Assembly: GCA_947095585.1 (NCBI GenBank)
Contig: OX352761.1
Coordinates: 132,152,277 to 132,216,276 of the forward strand
Source: Nephrocerus scutellatus
Lineage: Eukaryota > Arthropoda > Insecta > Diptera > Pipunculidae
Reading direction: 5' to 3'
DNA length: 64,000 nt
The translations under genes and the position numbers were made by a program. Below the pieces are notes generated by a model. It saw nothing but the letters and a program-made list of their open reading frames with translations, was not told the DNA's origin and did no database searches. Within the stretch, counting starts at the first letter, position 1. Each line of letters begins with the position of its first letter. Shown here in pieces: positions 1-11,290 of the stretch.

Positions 1-449
1 TGATTAAAGTACACTTTAAATATAAATATTATTGTTCAACATTTACCGGTTACCATTATACATACTACTATTTTAGAGTGTATATAATATACATGTGTTG
101 TATTATGTACCATCAATTTAGTAATATATTTAACAGTTTATATGTAGGCTATAAAAAATTTTTTTTATACTTATTTAAATATTTTATAATTGCATTGACT
201 TTTTTAGTTAAATAAATTTTTTTATTTAATAAAATAAAGAATTTATAGTTATGATTACAAAAGGGTCTCGGTAATTTTGCTTTTTTAAAAAAGCTTTGGT
301 GATTTTCAGAGATCAGAGTAAGGTCGTGTAAATAAGTTCGAAGTGTATGGCTGAAAAAAAATTCTGAATACATATGTGTGTAGATGGACTGAGGGTTTAC
401 TAAAGAGCTCTGAAAGTTCAGTGGAGTGGAGTTGAATCAAATGTGGATC
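1..449. other. AT-rich non-coding stretch
   Basis: I see no gene here. The sequence is AT-rich with long T and A runs, and the short open frames have no recognisable domain. Confidence 0.6.
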
Positions 450-1087
450 ACTGGTGGTGATAAGCAGGAAACATGAGATGTTCTATCAAATTATCGATTA
501 GCTACACAATAATTTGTTTTGTTCGATTTTAGCATATTATTCAAATTAACAGAACAGACATAACACTTGAGAGTGTAACCCTTGTACTTTTTTCACAGCA
601 GAAAAACTTAAACGACAACCACTCATTACAAATAATAATTATCCAAATTATCCTACTGTGATCTTACATGGTACATGATACACCTAGTCACTATGTGGTA
701 TGCATATCAAACAACGTGTTTTTAATTATCAAAATGCTCTACTTTATAATTGTTAAGAATAAGTTGTTACTGGTGGTGATAAGCAGGAAACATGAGATGT
801 TCTATCAAATTATCGATTAGCTACACAATAATTTGTTTTGTTCGATTTTAGCATATTATTCAAATTAACAGAACAGACATAACACTTGAGAGTGTAACCC
901 TTGTACTTTTTTCACAGCAGAAAAACTTAAACGACAACCACTCATTACAAATAATAATTATCCAAATTATCCTACTGTGATCTTACATGGTACATGCTAC
1001 ACCTAGTCACTATGTGGTATGCATATCAAACAACGTGTTTTTAATTATCAAAATGCTCTACTTTATAATTGTTAAGAATAAGTTGTT
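450..1087 (+). repeat. 319-bp tandem duplication, two nearly identical units
   Basis: The unit 450-768 is followed directly by a second copy at 769-1087. Both start with ACTGGTGGTGATAAGCAGG and end with AATAAGTTGTT. By eye they differ at about one base (CATGATACA against CATGCTACA), so the duplication is recent. No coding potential is evident. A 21-bp unit starting GTTTTAATAAAGCACTTAG is itself doubled just downstream at 1094-1135. Confidence 0.93.
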
Positions 1088-1239
1088 ACTTCTGTTTTAA
1101 TAAAGCACTTAGTCGTTTTAATAAAGCACTTAGTGGTTTTAAAGTCAATACTCATTATAATTCACATGACAATGTAAGATGTATGTTTTTTTGCGGCGTA
1201 GTGTCGAGTGAGCTTGTTGCAGATCTCTCACAATGAAAA

Positions 1240-2890
1240 AACTTAAGACTTGGAAGGTTGTATGGATTTTGAGATGCGGTGGACGATGGGGAATGGTGTC
1301 TTACAAAAATCAGAATATTACATATAATACAGTTGTCTTGCAAGACATCATGTGCTCGTGGTGGGCTTTCTAACCGGCAAAATGAATGAAACCAACCGTT
1401 AACGACTTTAAAGCAGTAAATGAACGGCTATGTACCTTTTCCGTACTGGGCAGATTTAAGAACATGAGCATCATAGACATCGACGCACCTACAGAGGATT
1501 CCTCATATGATGAAAAAGAAGAATTCCTTGAATCAGTCGAACGGGAACTCCATGCCTGCCTTCTGGGCGATATGAATGCTAAAATAGGTAGGGAGTCAGT
1601 ATTCACCCAGTACATTGGCACACATAGCTTACACGAGAACACTAACGACAATGGACAATGAGTCATAGAGATGGCAGCATCTAATAATTTGGTCGTTGCG
1701 AGTAAAAGGTTTGCCCGTAAAAATATGCAAAAAGCCACCTGTGTTATCCTGATGAAGCCACACGCAAACAGATAGACCACGTGTTGATAGACTGCTGCCA
1801 CAACCCGAACGAGACGTCGCGTCGGACCACTATCCGAGCATAGATTGCATCATCATAAAAGACTAGATCCGCGAATCAGATTCAGTCAAATAGACCAGAT
1901 ATAACTACGGCCAAGCCATAGGACTCGCCCTAAATGCAGGGAGAGTAAGTCCCGGGGCTGAGATGTCGGGCTAAGAAGAGAAAAGGACACGCTTAGAAGT
2001 TATGAAAAAACAGTTCAATGGCGAATGAAAGAAGCTTGGGAAAAGAATCTCCTTCGTGAAATATAAGAGTACAGAGAGCGTCGCGCGGAAGTGTGAACTC
2101 CTGACTGACACTCGAAACTGATCGCTATAAAAAAAAAATGCTTGTTTGTGATCGATAACGTGTACACAAAATCAAATCGTCAGTCAGCTGTAATTTTTAA
2201 AGTAAAAGAACGTTATGGACATGTATGAAGACAGAAGATTTTTAGAATAATTTGGGTGCGCCTACGAAAATAACCACTGTTTGTGTGACACAGCGAGGCC
2301 CGAATACGTCATACGTGAAGAAAAAAAATTATGGATATCGCAAATTGGGGGATATTATGAAAAAATACAAGGCGACGGCGCCGGATCGCAAAAATAAGCA
2401 ACAATCAATCAATAATAAGGCCTCGCGATCAGATGGTATCTCAGCGGAGCTGATTAAATCAGAGGTTTTGCACTACACCAAACAAATCACGAACTAATAA
2501 TGCAAGTATGGGAGGAGGAAGAAGCAATACCAGAAGACTGACGAAGAGGCATCTTGTGCTCCATACAAAAGAGGGGAGATATCACAACGTGCAGCAATTA
2601 TTGTGGTATAACTTTGTTAAGTACCGCGTATACGATTTTATCCTCTACGCTAAAGTAATCATTAGTCCATACCAGTGTGGCTTCATCCCAGGCAAATCAA
2701 CAACTGATCAGATTTACACCCCTAAGCAGGTGATGAAAAAATGACAAGAGTTTCAAAACCCACTACACCATATTTTTATATATTTTAAAGTCGCCAGTGA
2801 TAAATAGCCAGAGTAGAACTTTATAAAGCCATGAGCGAATTCAGCCAAAATAAACTGAAACTGTAGGTTGACCATGATCCTTGATCAATG
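1240..2890 (+). mobile_element. LINE family A copy 1 (endonuclease-RT), decayed
   Basis: This is a degenerate non-LTR retrotransposon. The frame at 1386-1661 carries an AP-endonuclease-like segment with LLGDMNAKIGRE and the target-site-type phrase YIGTHSLHENTNDNG. After frame breaks, QIDHV follows near 1770. Around 2508-2744 the reverse transcriptase motif QCGFIPGKSTTDQIYT appears. The same motifs occur in the copies at 8600-10290 and 17890-19550, which supports one family. Stops and frameshifts are frequent and the 3' end is missing after about 2890, so this copy is dead. I do not assign a clade; it resembles endonuclease-RT sequences widespread in insect genomes. Confidence 0.82.
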
Positions 2891-2959
2891 TTATAAGCCA
2901 AATAAAAATATTTTGAACTTAGATCTTTAAAAAATGTAAGCTCTCTATGTAGCTCAAAA

Positions 2960-3140
2960 GGACCTCAAAGAAGTCAAAAAAACAAAAATTTCAACCCGTT
3001 ACACGCGCCACAGGTGACACGCGACACGCATCATATTAAAAATGCTATTTTAGACAATCACAAAATTTCAGCTCTGTAGGTCGTTTGGAAGGTGGTTAAA
3101 AGGGACCTCAAAGTGGTCGAAAATACAGACAAAAAGGGAT
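2960..3140 (+). repeat. CACGCG-rich dispersed repeat, copy 1
   Basis: It contains CACGCGCCACAGGTGACACGCGACACGC, here described as CACGCGCCAC followed by CACGCGACACGC, then a segment with CTCTGTAGGTCGTTTGGAAGG and AAGGGACCTCAAAG. A related block in the opposite orientation lies at 35960-36130, and the CpG-rich words recur at 14081-14345 and 41130-41410. It does not look coding. Confidence 0.6.
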
Positions 3141-3766
3141 CAAGTCAAGTTAAATAACAGTTTTTAAAAAGCTAAAAAATGGAAACTACTTCACTCATAT
3201 AAATCATATTTTTCGTATATATGTCTCTCCGTTCCGTAACAACTCGATAATCGTTTATAGTACATAGAAGCATCCTTTAATTTCGCAAAGGTGTTTGATA
3301 TTCCAAGAAAACACGAACTGTCACATTATGAAAGGGATCTGGCACCTAGGTCAAGTGCCCACACAACATATCGTTTTATTATCTTCTAGAAGCGTTCAGA
3401 AGGCTCTTTAATAGATAGAGTTTAAATAAAACCAAGAGAAAAATAATAAATTCCTTCATTTCTCGCAGGTAACATTTTGTAATTGTCAGAAAAATGAAAA
3501 TCTCAACAGATTTAATTTGTGCGATTTACCCACTTGTATACAACTCTAAGAAATTTTTCTTGGTTTTTTTATTTTTGTAGTTGAGCATAACTATAATCTA
3601 ATATGCATAAAATTTCTTTTGAAAATCGTAACTATACTAATTTTTGTACGCTGATATGGCAATTTTTGAATGCGGCAAATTATTTTTTTGTGTGATTCTT
3701 CCAATCATTAAAAACTACATCATATTTTAACCAACCACAAACCAAATAGCAAAAACTTATTTTTAC
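3141..3766. other. Non-coding region downstream of Kif19A
   Basis: This AT-rich sequence lies 3' of the kinesin stop codon. It should contain the Kif19A 3' UTR on the minus strand. I see no clear gene or bounded repeat. Confidence 0.4.
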
Positions 3767-6700
3767 TTATGGCTCCTCAGAATGGAATTTTTCCAATGTG
3801 CTTAGATTTGGCGATTTTGTATGCTTTGTAGCGTTTCGAATTCCTGATAAACGTGAATTAACCAAAGGTCCCATTAATCTATCTGGGCCATCCTGCATGA
3901 CAGCAGCTTCAGAGGTGCTCGCGGTTTGTGCGTCCATTGATGGCAAAGGGGAGGCAGACCAGTCTGAACTAGATCCCGAACTGCCGGGTGACTCTGATCT
4001 GTAAAATGAAAGTATATTTTTTTAAACCGACGTTATTTTTATCTTCTGATTTACCCAGCAGAATAAATCGGTGGCAATTTTTTTTCGTACGATGTGCCAG
4101 GAGTGTTGCTAACAGTACCAGCATGGATTTCCTGCTGATAGAGACCATACAGCTCTTTCAACTCATCGGGTAATTCGACGTTGCCATCCTCAATTAAACG
4201 GCGCTGTGAGCTTATAATATCTTCGCAAAGTCTTCTCTGGCGTTCGGCCCGAAGTAACTGCAAGTCCCGACGGCGGAGTTCTGCTTGTCTGGCCAATCTC
4301 TCAGCTTGTAGAGACACCTTGTCAGCTTCGAGTTCATGGACCCTACACAAAAGAGCTAGCAACGATTGCGGAGTTTATGAATAATATTTGTATTTTGTTG
4401 TTGTAAAAAAACCTACCCAAAAGCTCGCGTTCTTCGTCGCTGCTAATACGCTCAGGTAGTTCCTGTAGATGAATTTAAACGATTGAAATTAAGATATTTG
4501 GAATGTAGTTTACAAATATTTATATGTACAATATATTTTAAGTTTTCTTGATTTGTCTGATAAAATATGTTATAAATCATATTTGCAGTAAATCAATCAA
4601 ATATTCATGTATATAAAGCGTTCTTTCTGAACACTTTCTGAACACCCGGGTTCGGTGGGCTCCCATACATATCACGCAAGATGGCACTTCAAATACTTCT
4701 TGCCGTTTTTTTCATTAAAAATCTGGCGCAGATTGATGTTTTGGCTGTCAAGTTGTTCGTTTTCTCTAAACAAAAGAACAATCTACGGTATATCGCAATA
4801 CCCATCTAACTGATTTTTTATTTGGGAGATTTACCCCTCTACTTTACTTTTCACTAACTACACCAACATCACACCTTTCTTGTTTGATTTGGCGAGAAAA
4901 AATATGAGCTCGAGCGCAGATTTCTAAAACAAAAAAAAAAGACGACATTGCTATTTCCGTATCATAATTGCTAGCCGTGAAAGTTCGTTCATCAAATTTA
5001 AATTGATTTTCACATATCTGCGATGGGACAACAACTTATGATATTGCAAAAAAATATCAAGGTCTTCAGTTTGAAATATAATTCATTTATTCAAGAAGGC
5101 CGGAAATGTGAGCCTACTAACGAAAACTGGAAGGAATTCTAAAAAAATATCCATGTGCTATAACGGTAAATATTACCTTAGCTGGAAATAAGTGATTAAA
5201 AAGAAAGTTTTGAGAGACACTTGCATTCGTGAAATGAATGAATGAAAAGCGTCACTCAGGCATAAGAAAAACCAGAAAAAAGAAACGCTTAAGGTGGACT
5301 CAATATTATCAAGACTGGACGTTGAGGCAACGGCGGATTGTATGTGGAGCGATGAGTCTCGATTCGAGCTTTACGTTAGAGATTCCCGATCAAGAGTCTT
5401 AAGTACGCCAGCTGAAGCACTTTACCCAGATTGCTTTAGAAGAAAAACGAAATTCACCGCTTCAGTAATGGTCTGGGGATGCATGTTAGCTCAAGCAGAA
5501 GGCAACCTCTGCTTCACCGACGGCATTGTGAATGCCAGTAGGTATCAAGACATCTTAAAGCACCAACTTGTACACTCAATTCCAAGACTGCAATCAGAAA
5601 ATGGCAGTTTTACAGTTTCAGTAAGATGCCGCATCATGTCATACAGCGAAATATGAGCTAGCTTCAAGAAAACGACATCCAAGTTCTAACGTGCGGTCTG
5701 CAAATAGCCAGAACCTGTCTCTAATCGAGGCAAATGTGACAAAAAATGAAAACAAAAAGTTTAAAAGATATCTGGATAATTTTTCCTCCAATGTAAAGGA
5801 AAAAATCCAAAAAGTTTTTGGTGGCATAGCCACTGAATGCCACCTTAATTTTCTGGAAATCGAATTATTCGAATTACGAACAAAGGTGACCCGTCTTAGT
5901 GGTGAGAGTCAGTTATTTGTATTGGGCCAACTTTTTTGTGTCGATAAAGCAGTGGCCCAACTATCTTGCGTATTATTTAAATTTACTTAAAAACTTACAT
6001 CTTCTAGTTGTACGCCCTTTTGACGACACATTTCGAGCTCCTGTTCTGTTCTTTCTCGTATCTCCTTGTATCTCCTTGTTTCTTTTTCTATGGCAGCAAG
6101 TTCTCCCCAAGCATTTTTCAGTGCAATTGAGCCCTCTGATTCTATAGCTGTCAAGGTTGAATTTTTTTTTAAATAAAACATATTTCTTTATTTCGATACT
6201 ATCGTACCATCTTCTAAGGAACTATCATAGAGTTTCCCCATACGTCCTTGCCAGTGGGAAATGATCATATGCTGTCGTTCAGCATCCAGTTCTAAACCAA
6301 GCAGATGACTCTCAGCTTCAAGTAATTTGCGTCTTAATTTCATTTGTTGCTTAAATGTTAGAACAATCTGTTCCCGAAGATATCTTAGTTCGGTCTTTCT
6401 TTTATCATCGTCGATTGTATTTCTCGCATTTGAGGCAGCTGCTGCAGCGGCTCCACTGCGCGGTCTATCCATTAGCATCTTGGAGCGTAAACGGGTAACT
6501 TCTTCGCGAAGCTCAGAGACAAGATTTTGATAATGTTTTGTTGGAAAGTCCTTCGCGTTGTCAATGTAAACAGAATTTTGAATTCGTGTCGTAATACTGT
6601 TAGCACGATCTGCATATACCAAAGTGTTTTTCGTTTCGTCACGATGCCTGCCTTCCGGAGCGACATGGGCGATCATAACTGTTTTGCATTTTCCACTCAG

Positions 6701-7905
6701 TGCCTCTTTGAGCAGACGAGTTAGCTTCGAATCGCGGTAATTAACGTAGCGAGCTCCACCAGACAATGCATTTATACAATTTCCTAAAGCAAGCAAACTG
6801 CGATTAATGTGTGCACCCTCCTGAAGGCGTTTGCCACGATTTTTGGTTTTTTTTGCCCGCTCTGAGCCAGCCAGATCAGTTAGAAAAAGCCGACCTTGCT
6901 TTGTGCCAAGCGACGTTTTAGTCTGCACTGTAATACTGAGTAATGCATGACTTCGTGATGATGTTTGGTTAGCAGCTGTTGGTTCAATGGTTCGCGCCTT
7001 GTTGCCCTTTAAAAGCAAGGATACGACTTCTTGTCGACTAGCTGTTGTTATTTCAGATAATCCAGCGACAGTGATACGTTGGCCCCGGTTATCTTCTCTT
7101 AGTTCTAGTGGTCCTCCCGGGCTTAGCAGATCACGAATAAGTTCATTGTAAATCTCCAAATAGGATATGGAAACCTGAAATTATCGTATTTTTGAAAAGA
7201 TTGAATGTTCATATTTGTTTATGTCTAAAGCAACTTGCGCAATACGCACTTTGCAGGCATGGGAGTTATCCATTAATTCGATATATTGGAAAATTTCTTC
7301 GATAGCTCGTACCATTAGTCCGTTCTCGTTATCGTGTAAATCATATCCAGCTGTTGCTGGTAGATAATCCAAAGTCTTTTTTCTATTCGGTCCAAGCATT
7401 GTGTGGGTTTTTCCCGATCCTGTTGCCCCGTAAGCAAATACAGCCGCGTTGTAGCCATTCAGAACATCCCGAACAAGTGGTGCTGTCGTTGTTTTGTAAA
7501 CAGTTTCCTATATGATAATAGTGGCTGAAATAATAGAAAACTTTATCCAGTGAACTCAAACCTGTGTGTCTTCTTCTTTAAAAACATGATCATAAGAGTA
7601 TTTCCTCGGCCGGCTTTTGCCTCCATCGTCGAACAGAAGTGACCCTGAAGATGTTACTTCAATGCATCTGTCTGAGTTTTCCTGACTCGGACGGACTCGT
7701 ACAGCAACCTTGATTTTTTTTAATAGGTTATTTTTTAACTACAAGTACAAATAATAATATCAATAACTGCTCCACTACTTACAGCTAATCGCTCTTCATT
7801 GGGTGCAGCTGTTAAAAGTCCTCTTCCTTGCAGATTGGACGATGCTGAACTTCCTCCACTGCCACTAGACCAACAGCCAGCATTTCCGTTTTGTGCCATT
7901 TTCAT
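3767..7905 (-). CDS. Kif19A: Kinesin-like protein, KIF19/Kif19A type, 8 exons, 740 aa
   Basis: Joining eight exons across GT-AG introns gives one open frame: 7905-7783, 7708-7562, 7507-7250, 7174-6208, 6147-5999, 4462-4417, 4355-4055 and 3998-3767 (2223 bp with stop). An in-frame TAA directly precedes the first ATG. The motor domain starts VAVRVRP; the P-loop GATGSGKT is at residues 117-124, switch I NQTSSRSH at 245-252 and switch II DLAGSE at 276-281. The neck is followed by coiled-coil-prone, charged sequence (IESEGSIALKNAWGEL, LLALLCRVHELEADK) typical of KIF19, and a Ser/Pro-rich tail. KIF19-family kinesins are microtubule motors that limit plus-end length, including in cilia. Intron 5 (4463-5998) is 1.5 kb and carries transposon debris; the other introns are 53-92 bp except intron 7 at 56 bp. 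The reading frame is intact, so the gene is probably functional. Assignment to KIF19 rather than KIF18/Klp67A rests on the tail and neck pattern. Confidence 0.93.
4706..4928 (-). repeat. Dispersed repeat in Kif19A intron 5
   Basis: Read on the minus strand this block contains AAATCTGCGCTCGAGCTC near one end and AATCTGCGCCAGATTTTTAA near the other. Both words recur in the same order at 52623-52742 on the plus strand, where the middle is shorter. It is therefore a dispersed element, perhaps a MITE, inserted in the intron. Confidence 0.7.
5080..5700 (+). pseudogene. Decayed Tc1-like transposase inside Kif19A intron 5
   Basis: The frame at 5294-5656 shows the Tc1-family DDE signature: MWSDESRFEL around the first catalytic Asp, then ASVMVWGC, then LVHSIPRLQ. 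The following FQQD-like segment with the second Asp is out of frame near 5620-5680, so the gene is frameshifted. The preceding 200 bp holds helix-turn-helix-like debris. It lies antisense to the kinesin gene and cannot be active. Confidence 0.8.
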
Positions 7906-8322
7906 TTAGTATTTTGTTCTGTATTAGTAACAATGAGGATAATTGAAAAATGAGTATTAATCGTTAGTGTGTTTGTTGTTTCTGTATTTTTATGTATGCT
8001 CGGGAAATGGATATATGAAGGTTGTGATTTTTAATTATAGGCAAAGTATATCGGCGGCCGATATTTTGTGAACTAACGCCATAAGCTTTAACAAAAATGT
8101 TTGAGAATAAATAGACTAATTCTTTTCGATTGCAATATTCGTTAATTGTACGATAAGAATAAGCCTAGACTCAGCAGTAGGACCTATTGCTCTAAAAAAA
8201 AAGTTATATGGATTTGGAGACGAACTTAGAAAAAGTGGTAAAGAAAGTGAATGCGATAGAACCGGCGGAGTAGTTACATGTCATTGCACATAATATTAAT
8301 GTGAAACATATTTAATAACCAG
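7906..8322. other. Upstream region of Kif19A
   Basis: This is the presumed 5' UTR and promoter side of the kinesin on the minus strand. I see no convincing TATA or initiator. The palindromic word ATCGGCGGCCGAT occurs near 8049-8062, similar to the ATCGGCCGAT words inside the neighbouring MITE. Confidence 0.35.
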
Positions 8323-8325
8323 TAA

Positions 8326-8579
8326 GAGTCCCCGCACACTAGAGACTTTCTGTCGGCCGATGGTTTGAATCAGTATGAACATGTATGCAAGTGCGCAGAC
8401 ACAACGATTTGGTATCGGCCGATAAATAAGTTGAATGTGCGACACGATTGCCATTCAACTTTGTCCTTGTCTGTGCACTCACCACTAACCCGACTGTTTA
8501 ATCGGCATAGTGTGCGCACTGGCAGCCGAAAACGACCAAACTATCGGCCGATAAAAAAGTCTCTAGTGTGCGGGGACTC
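8326..8579. mobile_element. MITE, 254 bp, perfect inverted ends, TAA target duplication
   Basis: The left end GAGTCCCCGCACACTAGAGA and the right end are perfect reverse complements, continuing to GACTTT. Further in, ATCGGCCGAT-type words are placed near both ends, giving an extended inverted repeat of about 40 bp with gaps. TAA flanks both sides (8323-8325 and 8580-8582), as expected for a 3-bp target duplication. Ends beginning with G plus a TWA duplication fit PIF/Harbinger-type MITEs. There is no transposase, so it is non-autonomous. Confidence 0.9.
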
Positions 8580-8599
8580 TAAGTATTAAGTTGGCGGTC

Positions 8600-10285
8600 A
8601 GCCATCAGCAGAATAGGGGGAATAACACAAAATGCTCTTGAACTGCAGGTGGCCGTAACTATCACTGACTGGTGGAAGTGCGATCAAACCTCTACGTGGT
8701 GGCCGCCGGTAATTTTCCTCCAATGTAGGAAAACCGGAATGATCGGGCTAGTCCTTTCATAGTAAGGTTGGCGTAAGGCCAATAACATCGCCTTAGGGAG
8801 GGGGAGGAGTACTCAGGCAGTATATTGGCACCCATAGCTTACACGAGAATACCAATGACAACGGACAACGACACAAAGCCACTCGCAGCCAGATAGATCA
8901 CTTGTTGATAGACTGCCGCCACAACCCGGACCTGATGAGGGTACGAACGTACCGAGGAGCCAACGTCGACTCGGGCCACTATCTTGGTGGTGTAGTGCTC
9001 CGAGCGCGGTTTGCATCATCACGAAAGACTGCATCTGCGAATCAGATTCGAATCAACACGGCTGCCCGACGCAACTAAGAGACGAAAAACAACTATGGTC
9101 AAGCGATAGGACTCGCCCTAAATGCAGGAAAAGTGAGTTCTGGGGCTGAGATGTCTTAAATATACTGTCATTAGTACTGCTGACTACATATGAGGCAGTA
9201 GTCGTAGAGATCGCAACGACTAGTTCGATGACGAATGTAAGCTAGCGACTGAACCTAAGAATGTTGCGTACCGAGCAATGCAACAATCTCATAGAACGCG
9301 GGCACGCGAAGGTGAATATAAGGAGTTCAGAAGATATGAAAAAACAGTTCACCGGCGAAAGAAAGTAGCCTGGGAGAAGAATCTCGTCCGTCAAGTAGAG
9401 CAGTCATCATTGGTCAATGCCAGTGTGGCTTCATTACAGGCAAATAAACAACTGATCATCATCTTTTATAGACTTTAAAACCGCCTATGACAGCATAGCC
9501 AGAGTAGAACTTTATAAAGCCATGAGAGAATTCAGTGTCCCAAATAAACTGACACGACTATGTAGGTTGACCATGACCAATGATATAAGCCAAGTAAAAA
9601 TAACGGGCTCCGGTAAGGGGATCGACTGGCCTGCGTCCTCTTCAACCTGGCGTTGGAGAAAGTGATCCGAAACTCTGACGTAACGGCGAGAGGAACAATC
9701 CTTTATAAGTCCATTCAGATACTGGCTTACGCAGACGATATTGAAATCGTTGGTAGACACTGAAGAGCTGTACAGGAAGCGTTCATCCAGATAGAGCAGG
9801 CGGCACGAAATCTGGGGCTGCACATAAACGAGAGCAAAACAAAGTACATAGTGGCCACGTCTGCGAGTAGATAATCTAACATTGGTCCCTCAATTCAATA
9901 GTGGAGCGCGAATTTGAATTAGTGCAATCCTTTAACTATATCGAGTCAACTGTAGTAGCCGATAACGGCTTGGAACCAGAAATACGCGCACGTTTGCTTA
10001 AAGCCAACAAAGCCTACTGTAGTCTGCCAAGACTCTTCAAATCCAGGAACTTAACCATAACATCCAAGCTGCTGATATGTAAGACAATGGTCATACCAGT
10101 ACTTACATATGGATCTGAGACTTAAGTGCTTAGCCGCGTTCGAGAGAAAAGTCTTACGGACGCCCACAGTCTAGTGATGCCAAACTGGATGACATCGGAT
10201 CGAAATCGGGACCAGTGGAGAGACTTTATGCGGGAGGCCAGGACCGGACCCCGGTTGTAGAGCCAAATATGATGATGATGATGTC
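8600..10285 (+). mobile_element. LINE family A copy 2 (endonuclease-RT), decayed
   Basis: The order of parts matches the copies at 1240 and 17890. The 5' part at 8640-8810 is shared with 19400-19550 (minus). An endonuclease end with IGTHSLHENTNDNGQR lies near 8825, a REGEYKEFRRYEK segment at 9306, the RT core with QCGFI-like and DDIEIV remnants at 9420-9860, and a thumb/C-terminal segment at 9901-10125 (SRLLKANKAYCSLPRLFKSR pattern, LTYGSET). The 3' end reads TGTAGAGCCAAATATGATGATGATG, a short ATG-type tail. Many stops make it inactive. Confidence 0.85.
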
Positions 10286-11290
10286 GTTACCGATGTAGAT
10301 ACCAAGTATTGCGAGTTTTTTAGTTTCCTTGATGCAAGTACCATTCGTGGATAATGGCTTGGGATTTAAGATTCGCTTGGACGACAGGGGACAGTATGGC
10401 GTTTTGGAAAGGTTCAATTTTACTCGATTGTTTTCTCCCCATTTTATTATCAAGATTAAAATTTAACGTGCTTAACATACATAGTTGTTTGAGTTCCGCA
10501 GATTACTATCGTTAGAATGAATTGGATTAGAAGTAATGGACAAGAGATCATTAATAAAAATGAGAAAGAATGTCGTGGACAAAATAGAGCCCTGGTGAAC
10601 GCCACTTTTTATGTGATGTATTTTAGACTTAACCCGTTCAAGACAACTTGATTTGAGCGGTCCAAAAGATAGCTTCTAATCCAATAAAGCAGGTTACCAT
10701 CGACTCCCTAAGCACGAATTTCGGAAATAAGAGCTTGATCTCAAACTCTATCAAATGCCTTTAAAATATCGAGTGCAACAACTTTACTTTCACCAAATCG
10801 ATGCAAAGACCGGTTTCACTGTTCGGTGAGATATGCCATCAAATCACCACTACAATGACCACAATATCCATACTGCCGGTCACTAAGGATTTGGTTAGTT
10901 TTAAGATATTTCATGAGCTGCAAATTGATCAGCCTTGAACCTTGGAAAGAATGGATGTAAGTACCAAGGAAGGAGAGGTACAAGGAAGGAAACGACGGAT
11001 CTTCTTCTTTGGTTATATACTGGTCAAAGGCTGTTTTTCAACTTCTCGGGAAGAGTCCAGAAGAATAGGATAGATGGAAAAGCCTACGAAATGGTAATAC
11101 CAGCTTGGAAGAACAACTCTTCAGAACTAAGGGGAAATACCATCTGGACTTAATTTGTGGGTGTTGAGTGTTGCTTCTGCTTTGTGACATAATTTTTAAA
11201 TCGCCAAAACATAGCATGTTCATGTTTTAGAGACATTCGTGGACGTGGCATTCTTAAACCACGGTTGTAATATTCTAGATACATTGTTTT
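10286..11290 (-). pseudogene. Second LINE type: decayed reverse transcriptase
   Basis: Translating the minus strand between about 10920 and 10620 gives LKTNQILSDRQYGYCGHCSG, then VVALDILKAFDRV, then LLYWIRSYLLDRSNQVVLNG, the classic fingers/palm order of non-LTR RT. Further on, at 10453-10226, VKLNLSKT and KKLAILGIYI match the post-catalytic segment. Several in-frame stops (for example after the AFDRV motif) show decay. It is convergent with the adjacent family A copy and belongs to a different LINE lineage. Confidence 0.8.

Noticed and set aside
5691..5990. 99-codon plus-strand frame next to the Tc1 relic
   Set aside because: It has no domain, lies in an intron antisense to Kif19A, and follows frameshifted transposase debris.
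6327..6724. Plus-strand open frames across the kinesin exon
   Set aside because: They are antisense shadows of Kif19A exon 4, which carries the conserved motor sequence.
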